This document shows positions 12,201-23,104 of a stretch of DNA of 64,000 nucleotides, piece after piece. The DNA comes from Ctenosaura bakeri (lineage: Eukaryota > Chordata > Lepidosauria > Squamata > Iguanidae). The translations under genes were made by a program, and so were the position numbers. Under the pieces are notes generated by a model, which was not told where the DNA came from, searched no databases, and was given only the letters and a program-made list of their open reading frames with translations. The DNA lies in assembly GCA_948474755.1 (NCBI GenBank), contig CAOLHI010000080.1:1012001-1076000 (forward strand), in the 5' to 3' direction. Position 1 is the stretch's first letter. The number at the start of each line of letters is the position of its first letter.

Positions 12201-15200
12201 TACTATAAAAATAAATCATGCTTTGAGTTTGTGCTTGGATAGGATGGAGAGGGAGATTACTTAAAGGATAATAAAATGTTAAGGTAGGTAGGTGGTTGGT
12301 GGTATGAAATTGGTGTGGTGATACTGTTGACAGAACTGGAAGCAGGATTAGCTGCATGGGATTTGGTTTAGGAAATGAACAGTTATAATGCATTCATCCT
12401 AGTCTTCAGTTTATTGTGAATTTGCTTTCGTTGTACTTCAAACACTTTGCTTCTGTTAATTCTTTGTAGTTGTTAATGAAACTCATGGTTAAGGGGTTTA
12501 ACACATAATCCAAAACCTGTGCATTGGTCGTAGCACAATAAGATTGTCTCAATACTGGTTTTAATTCAACTTTGCATGCATACTGTGTACAAATTTGCAT
12601 TTCAAATAAATCCAAATTTTAACTTGGAGTAAGGGGATGAGAAAGGAGATCCTTCTAGAGGTTTTCCTAACATGAGGAGACAACTTGTGGACATAACAGA
12701 AAACAGTATCTCACATTAGCAATAAACAAATATTTTCTTAAATTTGTGGTCCTATGCCTTTAGGACAAATTCAGCAATGATAGGTATTATGAAGGATCTA
12801 CCTGGTTATCACTTGCTGCTTGTTGAGCAGCAAATGAAATCATTGATATGTCATTATGAAACCTAGAGTAGTAGCAGAAGTCACTCCATAAAAGTTGGTC
12901 AAAACAGCTTAGAATAAAAATGCAAGAATAAACAGGCAACAACAACTTACAAAAGAAGAAGCACAATAAAATTATTTTGTAAATGTATCTAATGTTTCAA
13001 AATAGTAGCTACCATATTTGCTGGCATATAAGACACACTTTTTTTCTGGAAAAAAGCATTTAAAAATAGGGTGCATCTTATATGCCAGTGGATCTTAAAA
13101 GCTGGCAAAAACCAACCCCTTTCCTATGCATTTTGACACGGATACAAAATGCACTGGAAAGAGAGGGGAATCCCTGGAGGGGAAAGGAACCATCATGTGA
13201 CAGTTCCTCTACTCCCCCTTTCATTGCCTTTTTTCATGGGAAGGGAAAAGAGGTACCTCCAGAGGGGGGAAAAGAAAGTTTGTACAGTTTTCATTTTGCC
13301 CCTCCGGAGCCCCTTCCTTTCCCTTCCCCTGAAAAACAGAGGGAAAAGGGAGGGGGGAAGAAAGATCCTAGGAATTTTCTTTCCCCACCTCTGGAACTCC
13401 CTTCTTTCCCTTCCCCTGCCAAATGAAGGGGGAAGGGAGGGGGAAGAAAGATCATAGGAACTTTCTTTCCCTGCCTCTGGAGCTCTCTCCCTTCCTTTCC
13501 CCTGCCAAATGGAGGGGAAGGGGGGCAGGAGAAGCCATGCTATTTTTTTAAACTAGGTTTTCCCCCAGAAAATAACATTAAAAAATGGGGCGCGTCTTAT
13601 ACACTGGTGCCTCTTATATGCTGGCAAATACAGTATATTTTCTGCTGATTTCTTTTGTGTGTGTTTACAAAAATGCTGTCTGAACTAAAATAAAAGATAT
13701 ACACAGAGTTCATAAACGATTCTAACACCAGATGGGAACTCTTTAAAGAGAGAAATATCTAGTGAGCCACACAATGATCAGTGATTGGAGTATTTGTAGA
13801 TTTCAAATGGCCATTGAGTACTACATTCTCCTTCCAACAGTATCGTGAACAACAACTCCTATCATTAGTAACTGTTTATGCTAAAATGTACTTTTAGAGT
13901 TCTCTGTTTTTGGTTAATAACCTTTATAGTTCACAACATTTTATGAGAAATATATAATCATTGGAAAGTAACATTGTGATCTTTAATGACTTTCAAATAA
14001 TATGAGTGTGTAGGGCTTTTCCTATGTACTATATAGGAACTTTTTTTAAACAAAAAATTAGCTATTGAACATTGAGATAGGGCCATTCCCATTGACTTAA
14101 CTGGGCTTAATGCAAGCATAACTAAGCTTGGATCCAAGCTGTTGTGATAGGATTTTATATAGGAATCCTTACTAACTTCTAGCTTGACTTTTATAATTTA
14201 CCGGCTGACCTTAAAATGTCACCATTTCCTTCCACAGCTTCTCCCTCATAGGTTAAATGCAAAGTTAAAATGCTGTGTGCTGAACAAGAAGTCACTAATA
14301 TTTGTAAATATTCTGTAGTTTCTGTGTGAGTCCTAAGTTCATTTTATATTTCAGGCCTGCAACATTGTGAAGTCATAGTGTGAATATGGGTGAAAAGAAA
14401 CCAGAACCTTTGGATTTTGTAAAAGATTTTCAGGAATATCTAACTCAGCAGACTCACCATGTGAACATGATTTCAGGCTCTGTTAGTGGGGACAAAGAAG
14501 CAGAAACTCTTCAAGGTGGTAGGTTAACTGTACTGCTATTGAATTTTCACTTAAAGGTGCTTAAATGAAATATTGCACAGCATTGAGGAAAACCTCTTTT
14601 TGCCTCTACCAATGATTCTAAGATACAGCAGTGAATTTTCTCAGTTTATACATTGATGTCATTGTCTTCTTTTTTTTACAGCAGGGACAGAAGGTGATCA
14701 GAATGGACTAGATCATCCTTCTGTTGAGGTTTCACTGGATGAAAATGCAGGAGTCCTGGTAGATGGGTTTGAAAGAACTTTTGATGGGAAGTTAAAGTGT
14801 CGATATTGTAACTATGCCAGCAAAGGAACAGCACGTCTCATAGAACATATCAGAATTCACACAGGTATAATTGATTCTGTTGATATGTATCTAGGTGATA
14901 TTGATATATCCTTTTAATGCATGAACAGGTATGAAGTTACCCATTCAGCAAACTCATTGTTGCCTTGGCAGGTTTTTTTCTCTTTCACTTTTTTGAGTAA
15001 GAAACCTCAAAAGTCTTAACTGAAGCTTTAAAATTGAATTATAGATTAAAACTAGGAAAACCAAACCATACAAAATGGCGTATTTTATATTGGCTAGACT
15101 GTTGCTACTGCTAAACTAGCAACTTTATTTTAGCCTTGCTAAATATCTAGTAAGTAGTGTCAGTATTTGCTGGATGGAAGATACAGTCCTCAAAGGTTGT

Positions 15201-16317
15201 GTAATTTGAGATTCATTGGAAGTTTTCACTAGATAATCATTTTAAGTGGCATAGACTTTTATCTGCATTGTTTTAGCCAGCCAGTAATTTCTTCCTAGTT
15301 AGACATTTTCTTATTGTTCTGTTTGGATTTCTGCAACTGAGTTTTTTTTCATTCTTAAATTTTATTCTTTTAGGTGAGAAGCCACACAGGTGCCACTTAT
15401 GTCCTTTTGCATCAGCCTATGAACGGCATCTAGAAGCTCATATGCGGTCTCATACTGGTGAAAAACCTTATAAGTGTGAATTGTGTTCCTTCCGCTGCAG
15501 TGACAGAAGCAACCTGTCTCACCATCGCAGGCGCAAACATAAAATGGTGCCTATAAAGGGTACGAGGCCTTCTCTTAGTAGCAAGAAGATGTGGGGTGTC
15601 TTGCAGAAGAAGACTAGCAACTTGGGGTACAGCCGAAGAGCACTAATTAACTTGAGTCCACCTTCTATGGTGGTTCAGAAGCCAGACTATCTTAATGACT
15701 TCACTCATGAAATCCCAAGCATTCAGACTGAGGCATATGAAAGTATGGCAAAACCAACTGAGACTGGTGGGTTACCAAGAGATCCACAAGATCTAATGGT
15801 AGATAACCCTTTAAACCAGCTATCTACCTTAGCTGGACAGTTGTCTAGTTTGCCCCCTGAAAACCAGAATCCACCCTCCCCTGATGTTGTACCATGTCAA
15901 GATGAAAAGCCTTTTATGTTACAGCAGCCTGCTGCACCAGCTGTTGTTCCAGCTGTGTCAACCAGTATTCCTCAGAGCTCGTCTCCCACAAGCCCTGATC
16001 CTCGTCCAGTGCATTCTCAAAGAAACTACAGTCCAGTGGCAGGTCCCAGCAGTGACCACAGTGCCCATGCCAGCACCCCAAGCATAAGTAATAGTCAGCC
16101 AAGTACTCCAGCACCAACTCTTCCAGTTCAGGACCCCCAGCTTCTGCACCACTGCCAGCACTGTGATATGTATTTTGCTGACAATATCCTTTATACTATT
16201 CACATGGGATGCCATGGATTTGAGAACCCTTTTCAATGTAACATATGTGGTTGCAAATGTAAAAACAAGTATGACTTTGCTTGCCACTTTGCCAGAGGCC
16301 AACATAGCCAGCACTGA
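5790..16317 (+). CDS. IKZF5: IKZF5 (Pegasus), Ikaros-family zinc-finger transcription factor, complete
   Basis: A nuclear DNA-binding Ikaros-family protein. Exon 1 is non-coding, ends at 5916 with GGAG|GTGAGT, and its start is approximate. Coding exons are 14386-14518 (ATG at 14386, donor GTAGGT), 14682-14864 and 15374-16317 with a TGA stop: 1260 nt, 419 aa, the same length I recall for human IKZF5. The N-terminus MGEKKPEPLDFVKDF is essentially the family sequence. Three C2H2 fingers (roughly residues 82-165) start CRYCNYA, CHLCPFA and CELCSFR with TGEKP-type linkers. Two C-terminal dimerisation-type fingers start CQHCDMYF and CNICGCKC, and the protein ends near FARGQH. A Ser/Pro-rich stretch separates the finger sets. 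Using the GTAGGT donor rather than GTGGTA three bases earlier keeps LQGAGT. The protein is strongly conserved and shows no breaks. Confidence 0.97.
6354..6520. mobile_element. Palindromic MITE copy D
   Basis: The left end is slightly mutated (GTCCATTTCC) and the right end reads GGAAATGGCC. The arms pair through TTATAGCGCTATGATTCCAC and its complement. It lies in IKZF5 intron 1, about 440 bp after the leader exon. Confidence 0.85.
6607..6643 (-). repeat. Inverted copy of the 57-bp minisatellite unit
   Basis: CCCTCGGTGTATGTGTTGAT followed by ACCACAAG is the reverse complement of the core of the array that begins about 100 bp downstream. It sits alone, before the half MITE. Confidence 0.8.
6662..6736 (+). 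mobile_element. Palindromic MITE left arm only (copy E), joined to a minisatellite
   Basis: CCATTTCCGCACTCGCCTG through GGGGTTTGCAGTTT is a clean left arm. Exactly where the palindrome centre should begin, the sequence changes into the 57-bp repeat. No right arm was found after the array. Confidence 0.85.
6737..7462. repeat. Minisatellite: 57-bp unit, about 12 copies, ending in a hairpin
   Basis: The marker CAACACATACACCGAGGG recurs every 57 bp at 6747, 6804, 6861, 6918, 6975, 7032, 7089, 7146, 7203, 7260, 7317 and 7374, with a shortened last step to 7421. Units differ by only one or two bases. Since 57 is a multiple of three, all three forward frames stay open and give long spurious proteins. 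At the end, CTTGTGGTATCAACACA (about 7411-7427) pairs perfectly with TGTGTTGATACCACAAG a few bases later. Confidence 0.93.
7929..8064. mobile_element. Palindromic MITE copy F, internally shortened
   Basis: It starts GGCCATTTCCGCACTAGAC and ends with the mirror. The left arm lacks a stretch that the right arm keeps. TTA flanks both sides, a clear 3-bp duplication. Confidence 0.85.
8076..8994 (+). mobile_element. Solo LTR (919 bp), LTR retrotransposon or endogenous retrovirus type
   Basis: It begins TGTTGCCCCC and ends ATGGTAACA, with ACAG duplicated on both sides (8072-8075 and 8995-8998). A polyadenylation signal (CAATAAAG near 8799) is followed by TTACCCTGCCTCTCGCATTG, a segment shared with the LTR at 48405-49370. 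No internal retroviral genes follow, so it is a solo LTR. It lies 11 bp after MITE copy F. Confidence 0.7.
13010..13635. mobile_element. TA-flanked MITE-like DNA transposon with internal tandem repeat
   Basis: The ends TACCATATTTGCTGGCATAT and, reversed, TACTGTATTTGCCAGCATAT are imperfect terminal inverted repeats of about 30 bp, with TA at each border as for Tc1/mariner-type elements. Inside are about three diverged purine/pyrimidine-rich repeats around 13270-13520, each carrying a segment like GGAA(C/T)TTTCTTTCCC. There is no transposase gene. Confidence 0.6.
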
Positions 16318-19300
16318 TTGAATACAAGTTACAACACGCTTCAATTATCTGTGTGTTTAAACACATTGCTGTCTGTCTCTTATTTGCTTGTGGGGAGGTT
16401 GCTTGACCTTTCTGAGGAATCCAGTTAAGCAATTTAACATTGGAGGCAAAACATTTGTATGTGCTGTCATGATCAGCTGAGGACATTGTTAGTCATGGTT
16501 GTGTTCTTTATCTGGTTCTTAAAATGAAAAAGGCTTGCCATGCAATTATACTTTTTTAAAAGTGTGAAACATCAGCAAAACAGAATAAGAACTGTCCTTA
16601 TATAATGTGGATCTTTGGCCTTGTACTTTCCAAATACAGTTTTTAAGTTCTCTGTGTTAAGCTGTGCCACGAAGTAGCCCAGTAACTTAAGTCTGCAACT
16701 TAATTTTGTAAGTTACTTAAGTCTGTAGCTTGGTGTAGAAGCTGTGAGTGTTTATGAGTGGTTCATCCCATAAACTGATACAAAATCCCTTAAGGCTTAA
16801 ACAAACTTGCTGACCACAAAACCTAAAATCAAGCAAAAATGTAGTTGCAGTGAAGCCTTTAATAAAGCTGCCACGGTAATAGTAACAATGAAGCAAACTA
16901 GAAGAGTAATAGTGTGAAATAAGGTACCAACACATCCAGTTTCCAAGACTACTAATCTGTTTAAGAAATAGAAGGGAACAGTGCCTACTGTTAAATGTCT
17001 GTAACTTATAAAACTTCATAAAAACAAAACATTAGAACAAAATGGGTAACTATGTTCAAGTGATGTACTACCTTTTCTATGCCTAGCTTGCAGTGCATTA
17101 CAAATAATTTCATTTGCCTTTAAATATCAATCTGTTTGCTGTTTTGCCTTTGCCTTCTGGGTAGCAATGTCTTTTTTTATGGAAAAGGCACAGTGAGGAA
17201 GTTATAAGATGATAGCCCATACTAAATATAAATGGATTATCTTAACTGTTGCCAATTAATGCATTTTCTTTTGTAAATTGTCATGTAACAGTAGCTGAGA
17301 TGAACATTCCAGACTGTTTGGGATTCTGTGGTTGTGATATTCACTGTAAGAGTGATGGTATCAATCTTTTCTGCCTTCTTAAAAAAAACTATCTAGGAAA
17401 ATGAATAGGCACTTTAACTAAACTATGCTAGCCAAAACTAGTGCTAGAGTACAGCACAGGAATCTTTAATAATATACAAGGCAAAGCATTTATTTTTCAA
17501 TGTACTTTTATTATATATTTCTTTTCCAAGGGAAACAAATGAGGAAGTTATGCTGCAGGCTCTTGCACAATAAGTAAACATGCACATCCAAACTTCTTTC
17601 AGATTATGGTAGAGTGCATTTATTGAACTCTAACTACTTATGTGTGAAGAGATGTTTGGTATGCTACTTTTCATATTCAGAATTTTTGGTAGAAGAAACT
17701 TCTTTTAATAGCTGTTTTTAATGGCCAAAATACAAACATGCATTAGAAAATCTTAAAGCATCATTGGTTGGCTGTAACCTCTAACTCCACAGAATTCCCC
17801 AAATTACATTATATCTGAAAGTTAAGACACACAGTGATTTATTCTGAACATCAGAGGTTTCTCAGCCCTTGTTCCCACTGCTGCTGTTTAAAAAACTTTC
17901 CTGAGAGGAGAGGGCACAAGTGGCTATAGTGAAGAGATGGGTTTGGGTTCAGATTAGCTTTCTGTGTATTTGAACATAACTATATATAACAGCATCCTGA
18001 TTTGTAACATTAATAGAGGCCTGGAATTCTGGTTTGGTGTGGGTGCCAGCATTGCTATGCCATCAGAAATACTGTTTGCAATCCAACTTAAACAACATGA
18101 AGACTCCTTAAAGCGAGGTGGTGAAAGTGTTTCTTGGGGCAACAGGCAGGCCACAAGGCCCCCTAGCACCCTTCTTTTTCTCCCCCCCCAAATAATGACC
18201 TAGGAGCATGGGGAAGAGTGTTGCAATGTTCGTGCCCCCTCTGGGCCCTTTTATGGTTCATAGGAAGTAAATCAGAAATCAGTTTTACTTCCTATTAAAA
18301 GATGGCCTTTTTTCTGAGCATAAGAGATTGGGAGCATGTCCCCCATGTTCCTGTTCTCGAAAAATTAAAATGATTTTAAAAACTAGGGACCTAGGATGAC
18401 TGTAACCTCTAAAGTCCCATGTAGAGTGAGTGCAGCTCCCCGGTCCTGGGGAGTGGCCCACTCCTGCTCTAAATATAATGTACAAATGGGAATTGTAGGA
18501 TGTACACACATAAACAGCACAGAGACAGAATAAATATTTTTGGTGGTAGATAAATGGATCAGACTTATTTTGTATTGAAGTTCTGATTTTTATTTTTTTT
18601 AAAAAAGAGGAAAGGTCTTGTGAAGCAGCTCTAAGGTCTTAACTTCTTTTCCCAGAACTCACACAGATATCTTTGGCATAATGTGCAGTGTTTGCATTAT
18701 GATAGAGAAGTATTTTGAAAAATGTTCTTGATATTGCCTTCTTCTTGTCTAAAATATACCACCAGATTCTAATATTTCAGCTCTCTAATGTCACGTGTTG
18801 CAGAAAGTCAGTTACAAAAATCCTTGAGATAACATTACATAATACCAGACAACCTGTATGTTTTTAATTACAGTGCTAGAGATGATAAATTGAATAACAG
18901 CTAAATAAAAAGCTGTGAAACAACTTTGTATATATTCTAATTGGGCCACCTTGAAATTTCAATAAATGAACAGGACATCGATTTGTGTTAAACAAGATAC
19001 CAAAGGTCATCAGGATGGGAGTTGTGTTGCTTTCTAGATGTTGAATTGTGGCTCTCAGTAGCCTTAGCATAGCCAGTGATGACACATGCTCGGAGTTGCA
19101 GTTCAGTAACATCTGGAAGGCCACACAATTCTACTGCTCTGCTGTAGGACAACAGTCAAGTACTAGTGGCATTTCCACCTCCAGTCTGTTCCTATAGTTT
19201 GTTTCTTCCATTGCCAGTAATGTACCTGAGAGATTCAGATTTCAGTGGGCTATACAACGGCAAACATGCTGAGAAGGCAGGCAGATTGATAACACAGGTA

Positions 19301-19444
19301 ATGAGAGATAAGAATGACTGAAGAAGGAAGCATGCCAACAAAACCATGTCAAAACTAAGTAGGAGAATCTTGAGATCTCTTCCCATTGTAGTATACTGGA
19401 AAATCTTTACTGGTAAGTGCTGCTGCATATTGGCTCTATGGTAG

Positions 19445-19560
19445 TTTGTTGTTGTGCACCTTCAAGTCACTTCTGGCTTATAGTGACCCGCTCACACGTT
19501 TTTCTTGGCAAGATTTGTTCAGAAGGATTTGCCCGTCTGGTCTCCAATATACTGCAGTGG
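19445..19560 (-). repeat. Sauria-type SINE 3' half, minus orientation
   Basis: GTGCACCTTCAAGTCACTTC, TGGCTTATAGTGACCC and CTTGGCAAGATTTGTTCAGA are the reverse of the Bov-B-like tail and middle. A plus-oriented tail piece (ACCATAAGTCAGAAAGACCT, then AGCAGCAACAAC) follows at about 19615-19665, so two copies face each other. Confidence 0.7.
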
Positions 19561-20489
19561 GAAGATGTGTCAAATAGATTCTCCTATTTAATTTTGACAT
19601 GGTTGACAAGTGAGAGGGTAACCATAAGTCAGAAAGACCTTAAAGGCACACAGCAGCAACAACTCAGCACTCAGTCTTATTTATAGGCCTCTGTGTAACA
19701 AGAGAGGCACAACTTATGGAAACCATTTTGCAGTAAGGATGCAAAATTCTACCCTTAGGCTTATCTTTATGTGACAATGGGGTTTCCCATTATTCAAGTT
19801 TCAGTGATGAAAGGGGGTTCTCCCTGCAGGCATATAAAGGATTAATGAACTATTAGGGTTAGCATCATAGGTCACGAGAGATAGGTGACCAATCACGGGG
19901 GGAAAGGTGAGAGTCTTCAAGATGCTTTGATGGAGAAGTGATAAAAATCCTTGAGAGAACTTGCAGTAGAGAGAGAACAAAGGGGACATCCAAAAACATC
20001 AACAAAGAGGCATGGATGCTGGGTAGATAATCTCCTGGCCCTGCCCTTGCAGAGCTTCTTGCTGTGAGTAACTTAGAATGAGTCTAGTTAGTTGCGCTAG
20101 GTCTGTTGTTAGTTTGGAAGTTTGGCTGATCTGGAGAATGTACCTGTTTTTATAACTATTTGTAACTTAAGCGTACCTGAGAGGGGGAGCCTTAAATGCC
20201 TTAAAATCAATACTTGTTTCCTCTCCATTCCTGGGCACATGCTTAGATAGGATTTCTCTCACTCAGAAGTGGGAGGTGAGGGAAGGGAAAGGCCCTTCAG
20301 CATAAGATTGGCAATTCCCAGAGCAGAGTCCCACTGTGCTGCTCAGGTAATTTAGAATTCAGTGGGTGGTGGCAGTAGAATTAAGAGATTTGGGGGAAAA
20401 TTCCCAGCTCCTGTTCAAGGCAGAAAGAGGCATTGAGTGGGAGGGGTGCTCCCTTATTTCCCCTTTAAACTCCATACCTTATGATAAAT

Positions 20490-20800
20490 GTGTATTACAG
20501 TAGCCAGGGTACCCCAGCAAATAAGGCCCTCTCTTGTATCCTGCAGGCCTCGGTCCTTGGGCTGGTATATAATGGGAGAGGTGCTCCTTCAGGTACTGAA
20601 GTCCCGAGGCACTTAGGGCTTTGAATATAATTATATGTTGAATTGAGACTAGAAGGGTACTGGCACCTAGTGCTGCTCCTTCGTCTGCTGTTCCATGGTG
20701 TCTACAGAACATTCTGTCTAACTGCTGAATTCAAATTGTCTTTTAAGGGCAGCCCCATATAGAAGTCTACTGTAGTCTAATATAACTAGTTAACCTACAT
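20490..20800 (-). mobile_element. Old LINE 3' remnant (L2/CR1 superfamily), minus orientation
   Basis: Phrases such as CAGGTACTGAAGTCCCGAGG, TTAGGGCTTTGAATA and AAGTCTACTGTAGTCTAA resemble the 3' region of the L2 element at 42863-44940. It is too decayed to translate. Confidence 0.5.
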
Positions 20801-21115
20801 TTTACTCTTTCCTTGGAAGACTTGTCATTACTTCAGTTACTTGTTAATAGGCCTCTTTTTCATCAACATGAGAGTCACAGGTTTGTGGATTAGGCTTAAG
20901 ATCAGCAAAATTACTGATTACTGTCTCTACATGCTTAGATTAAATTGCTGACATTGTACAAAATGTAGTTACTAACACTGCAGCTTGTGAACACTAGTTA
21001 TTTTTGACCTCTCAGGATGACTTTAGCAGCAAAAATCAAACAGCTGCCTTACCACTGTTGGCCATAACATGTTTAAGTCCTGTGCTGCATATATAACATA
21101 GGCCTGAATGCTTTG

Positions 21116-21312
21116 AAGGCCACAGATCCTGCCTGATCTCAGAAGGTAAGCAGGGTCAGGCCTAGTTAGTACCTACCAGGAAGCCCACAAGGGAATATCA
21201 GGTGCTATAGGCTATATTCAGAAGATGGCAATGCCAAATTTACTTAAGAAAACTGAAATTCATGGGGTCACCATTAGTTAATATGTGATTTGATGGCATG
21301 TACTTTGCTTTA
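21116..21312 (+). repeat. 5S-type Sauria SINE, diverged
   Basis: CCTGATCTCAGAAGGTAAGC, AGGGTCAGGCCTAGTTAGTA and ATCAGGTGCTATAGGC resemble the internal promoter region of 5S rRNA. They are followed by the common tail (AAATTCATGGGGTCACCAT). It is an old copy with indels. Confidence 0.75.
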
Positions 21313-23104
21313 TACATACATACATCAATTCCTCACAAAATATGGATTATGAGTAGAATTGTATTTTTTCTTTTTCATACAAAACAGGGGCAACTAACAA
21401 GCAATGGGAAGAAGCCAGCCCAACTAAGCCTTTTGGCATTAGTAGCAGAACAAAGGCCATGTCTGTAAGGAGATGGACAAGGGTCTCATTTGAGCAGCTT
21501 GTTTGTACCTGTACATGTTCATTCTTTTTTAACACAATGACAGTTCCAATGAAGTAATCATCCTTGTATTTTGTCACATGCTAATTCTTAAAAGGGAATG
21601 CAGGTCAAAGCATTTGGACCCATTTATTTGTTTATACAATAATTTTAAATCAGTAAGTTTTCCTGTTGCGTACGGTAGCTCCTTCCTCCTTGAAGTACTT
21701 GAGTACTCATATGTGCTTCTAAAAGCTATGTTGTCTGTTCCAGTATTAAGAACCTATATTGGATGACCAAAATGAGAATCTGAAGAAGTGTTGCACAATC
21801 TTTTCTTAAAAAGGGAATGAAGGATCCTAGCCCTTGAGAGACAGAATTTTACGTTTAATCGCTGGCCCCCATAAAAAATATCCCAAATAGCCAAATCAAA
21901 GTGACCAGGTAAAGCCATTGTGGAAGAAATCTTCCATTTTATGTTGAAAACAAGATATAAAAATAGACTGCTGTGCTATTTAACATGCTTGCAGAACTGT
22001 AGAAATTTTGTTCTCCGTTGAGAGCAGACAGTAAGCAGCTAGGATAATTCCACATTACCTACTATGGTGGTATTACATGCTTTTCTGTCCAAAAATGGGA
22101 CTCCAGGTGCCTGACAAGTTAAAACACAGTATTGAAACATTAATCTGCTTAAAGTGCAAGGAAAACATCCACCCAGTTAAGAACCCCGTTCATAGCAATT
22201 CAGTTTAGTTTCCAAATACCTGCCTGAAAGGAATGTCTTTCCTGACTAGCAGAACAACAAAAAGACAATCTTGTTCAGTGGAGAGGTTCTGCAGCCATGG
22301 AGAAAATCCTCTTATATCCCACCAAATGCTCCTTGGAGGGTGCAAAATAAGCTAAGATGGGCTACTACAAGGATGGTATTTCAGCTAACTTAACTTATAA
22401 AACTTATGACTTCAGCTTATTATCAGCACTCTCAATTGTACCTGAAAACAGACCATGTTGTAATGGTACCCATGTGCTTCCTGTAACCATATATTTGATT
22501 AAGCTTGTTGCAAAGAATCATCAAACATCCTACCACTTAGGAAGAGGGCTCCATCACTGATGCAGTGAGTTTCCACCTCTACATACAAGGATCTTTGTCT
22601 ATGTCTTGCTGTACAAATTGATACATATAAATTTTTGCTGAGCAGAATGAAAATGATTAGTCCTTCTGATCTTGATAACGGCAATCATTTTCTTAACTGC
22701 ATCATGAAGTTTCAAAAGGTTTGGCTACACATGAATAAAGGACTCTTAAGTTCATACAAATTTCAGACAGCAGGTAAGAAGAAAAATGGTTGTTGTGTAC
22801 TCTGGTGAAGTTTGGCTTTTTCAGCCATACAGAAGCTGAGAAAAAATTGGAACCTGACCTCTCCCCCCCCCCAGTATGCTCTTAACTATGAATGAGGCTG
22901 TTTCCTGTAGCCAGCATGGAAAATGCACAATCCCAGTTTCAAAGTATTCTTAATGAAACAAAGTTAAACACTATCGAGAAGAATGCCTGCTTAATCTAGA
23001 TTCTCAAAACCGTTAGGCTGTATACAACACGACTTTGTCACAGTATTTCATTTTAATGTTCTTGTTAATCACGTATCATCACGTTTTCTAAGCCAAAGAA
23101 GCCA

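Larger units (their letters stand above)
5917..14354 (+). other. IKZF5 intron 1, transposon- and minisatellite-rich
   Basis: No coding exon was recognised. It holds palindromic MITEs at 6354-6520 and 7929-8064, a half MITE joined to a 57-bp minisatellite (6662-7443), a solo LTR (8076-8994) and a TA-flanked MITE at 13010-13635. The AT-rich stretch from about 9.0 to 13.0 kb shows nothing I can classify. Confidence 0.6.
5861..14370 (+). promoter_or_regulatory. Predicted upstream ORF of IKZF5 spanning the leader splice junction
   Basis: The first exon carries an ATG at 5861 in ACAAACATGG context. Reading to the donor at 5916 and on from the acceptor at 14355 gives 23 codons and a TGA at 14368-14370, only 15 bases before the main ATG at 14386. 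If exon 1 joins exon 2 directly, ribosomes would meet this short frame first. It is a prediction from splice sites and phase; an unseen extra leader exon would change it. Confidence 0.5.
16318..23104. other. IKZF5 3' UTR and convergent intergenic region to PSTK
   Basis: IKZF5 and PSTK point at each other here. AATAAA hexamers on the plus strand occur near 16860, 18528, 18903 and 18960; the one near 18528 gives a plausible long 3' UTR, but none is proven. The rest holds SINE pieces at 19445-19665 and 21116-21312 and a LINE 3' remnant at about 20490-20800. No other gene was seen. Confidence 0.55.

Noticed and set aside
15958..16344. A minus-strand 128-residue frame opposite IKZF5
   Set aside because: It is the antisense shadow of the last IKZF5 coding exon.
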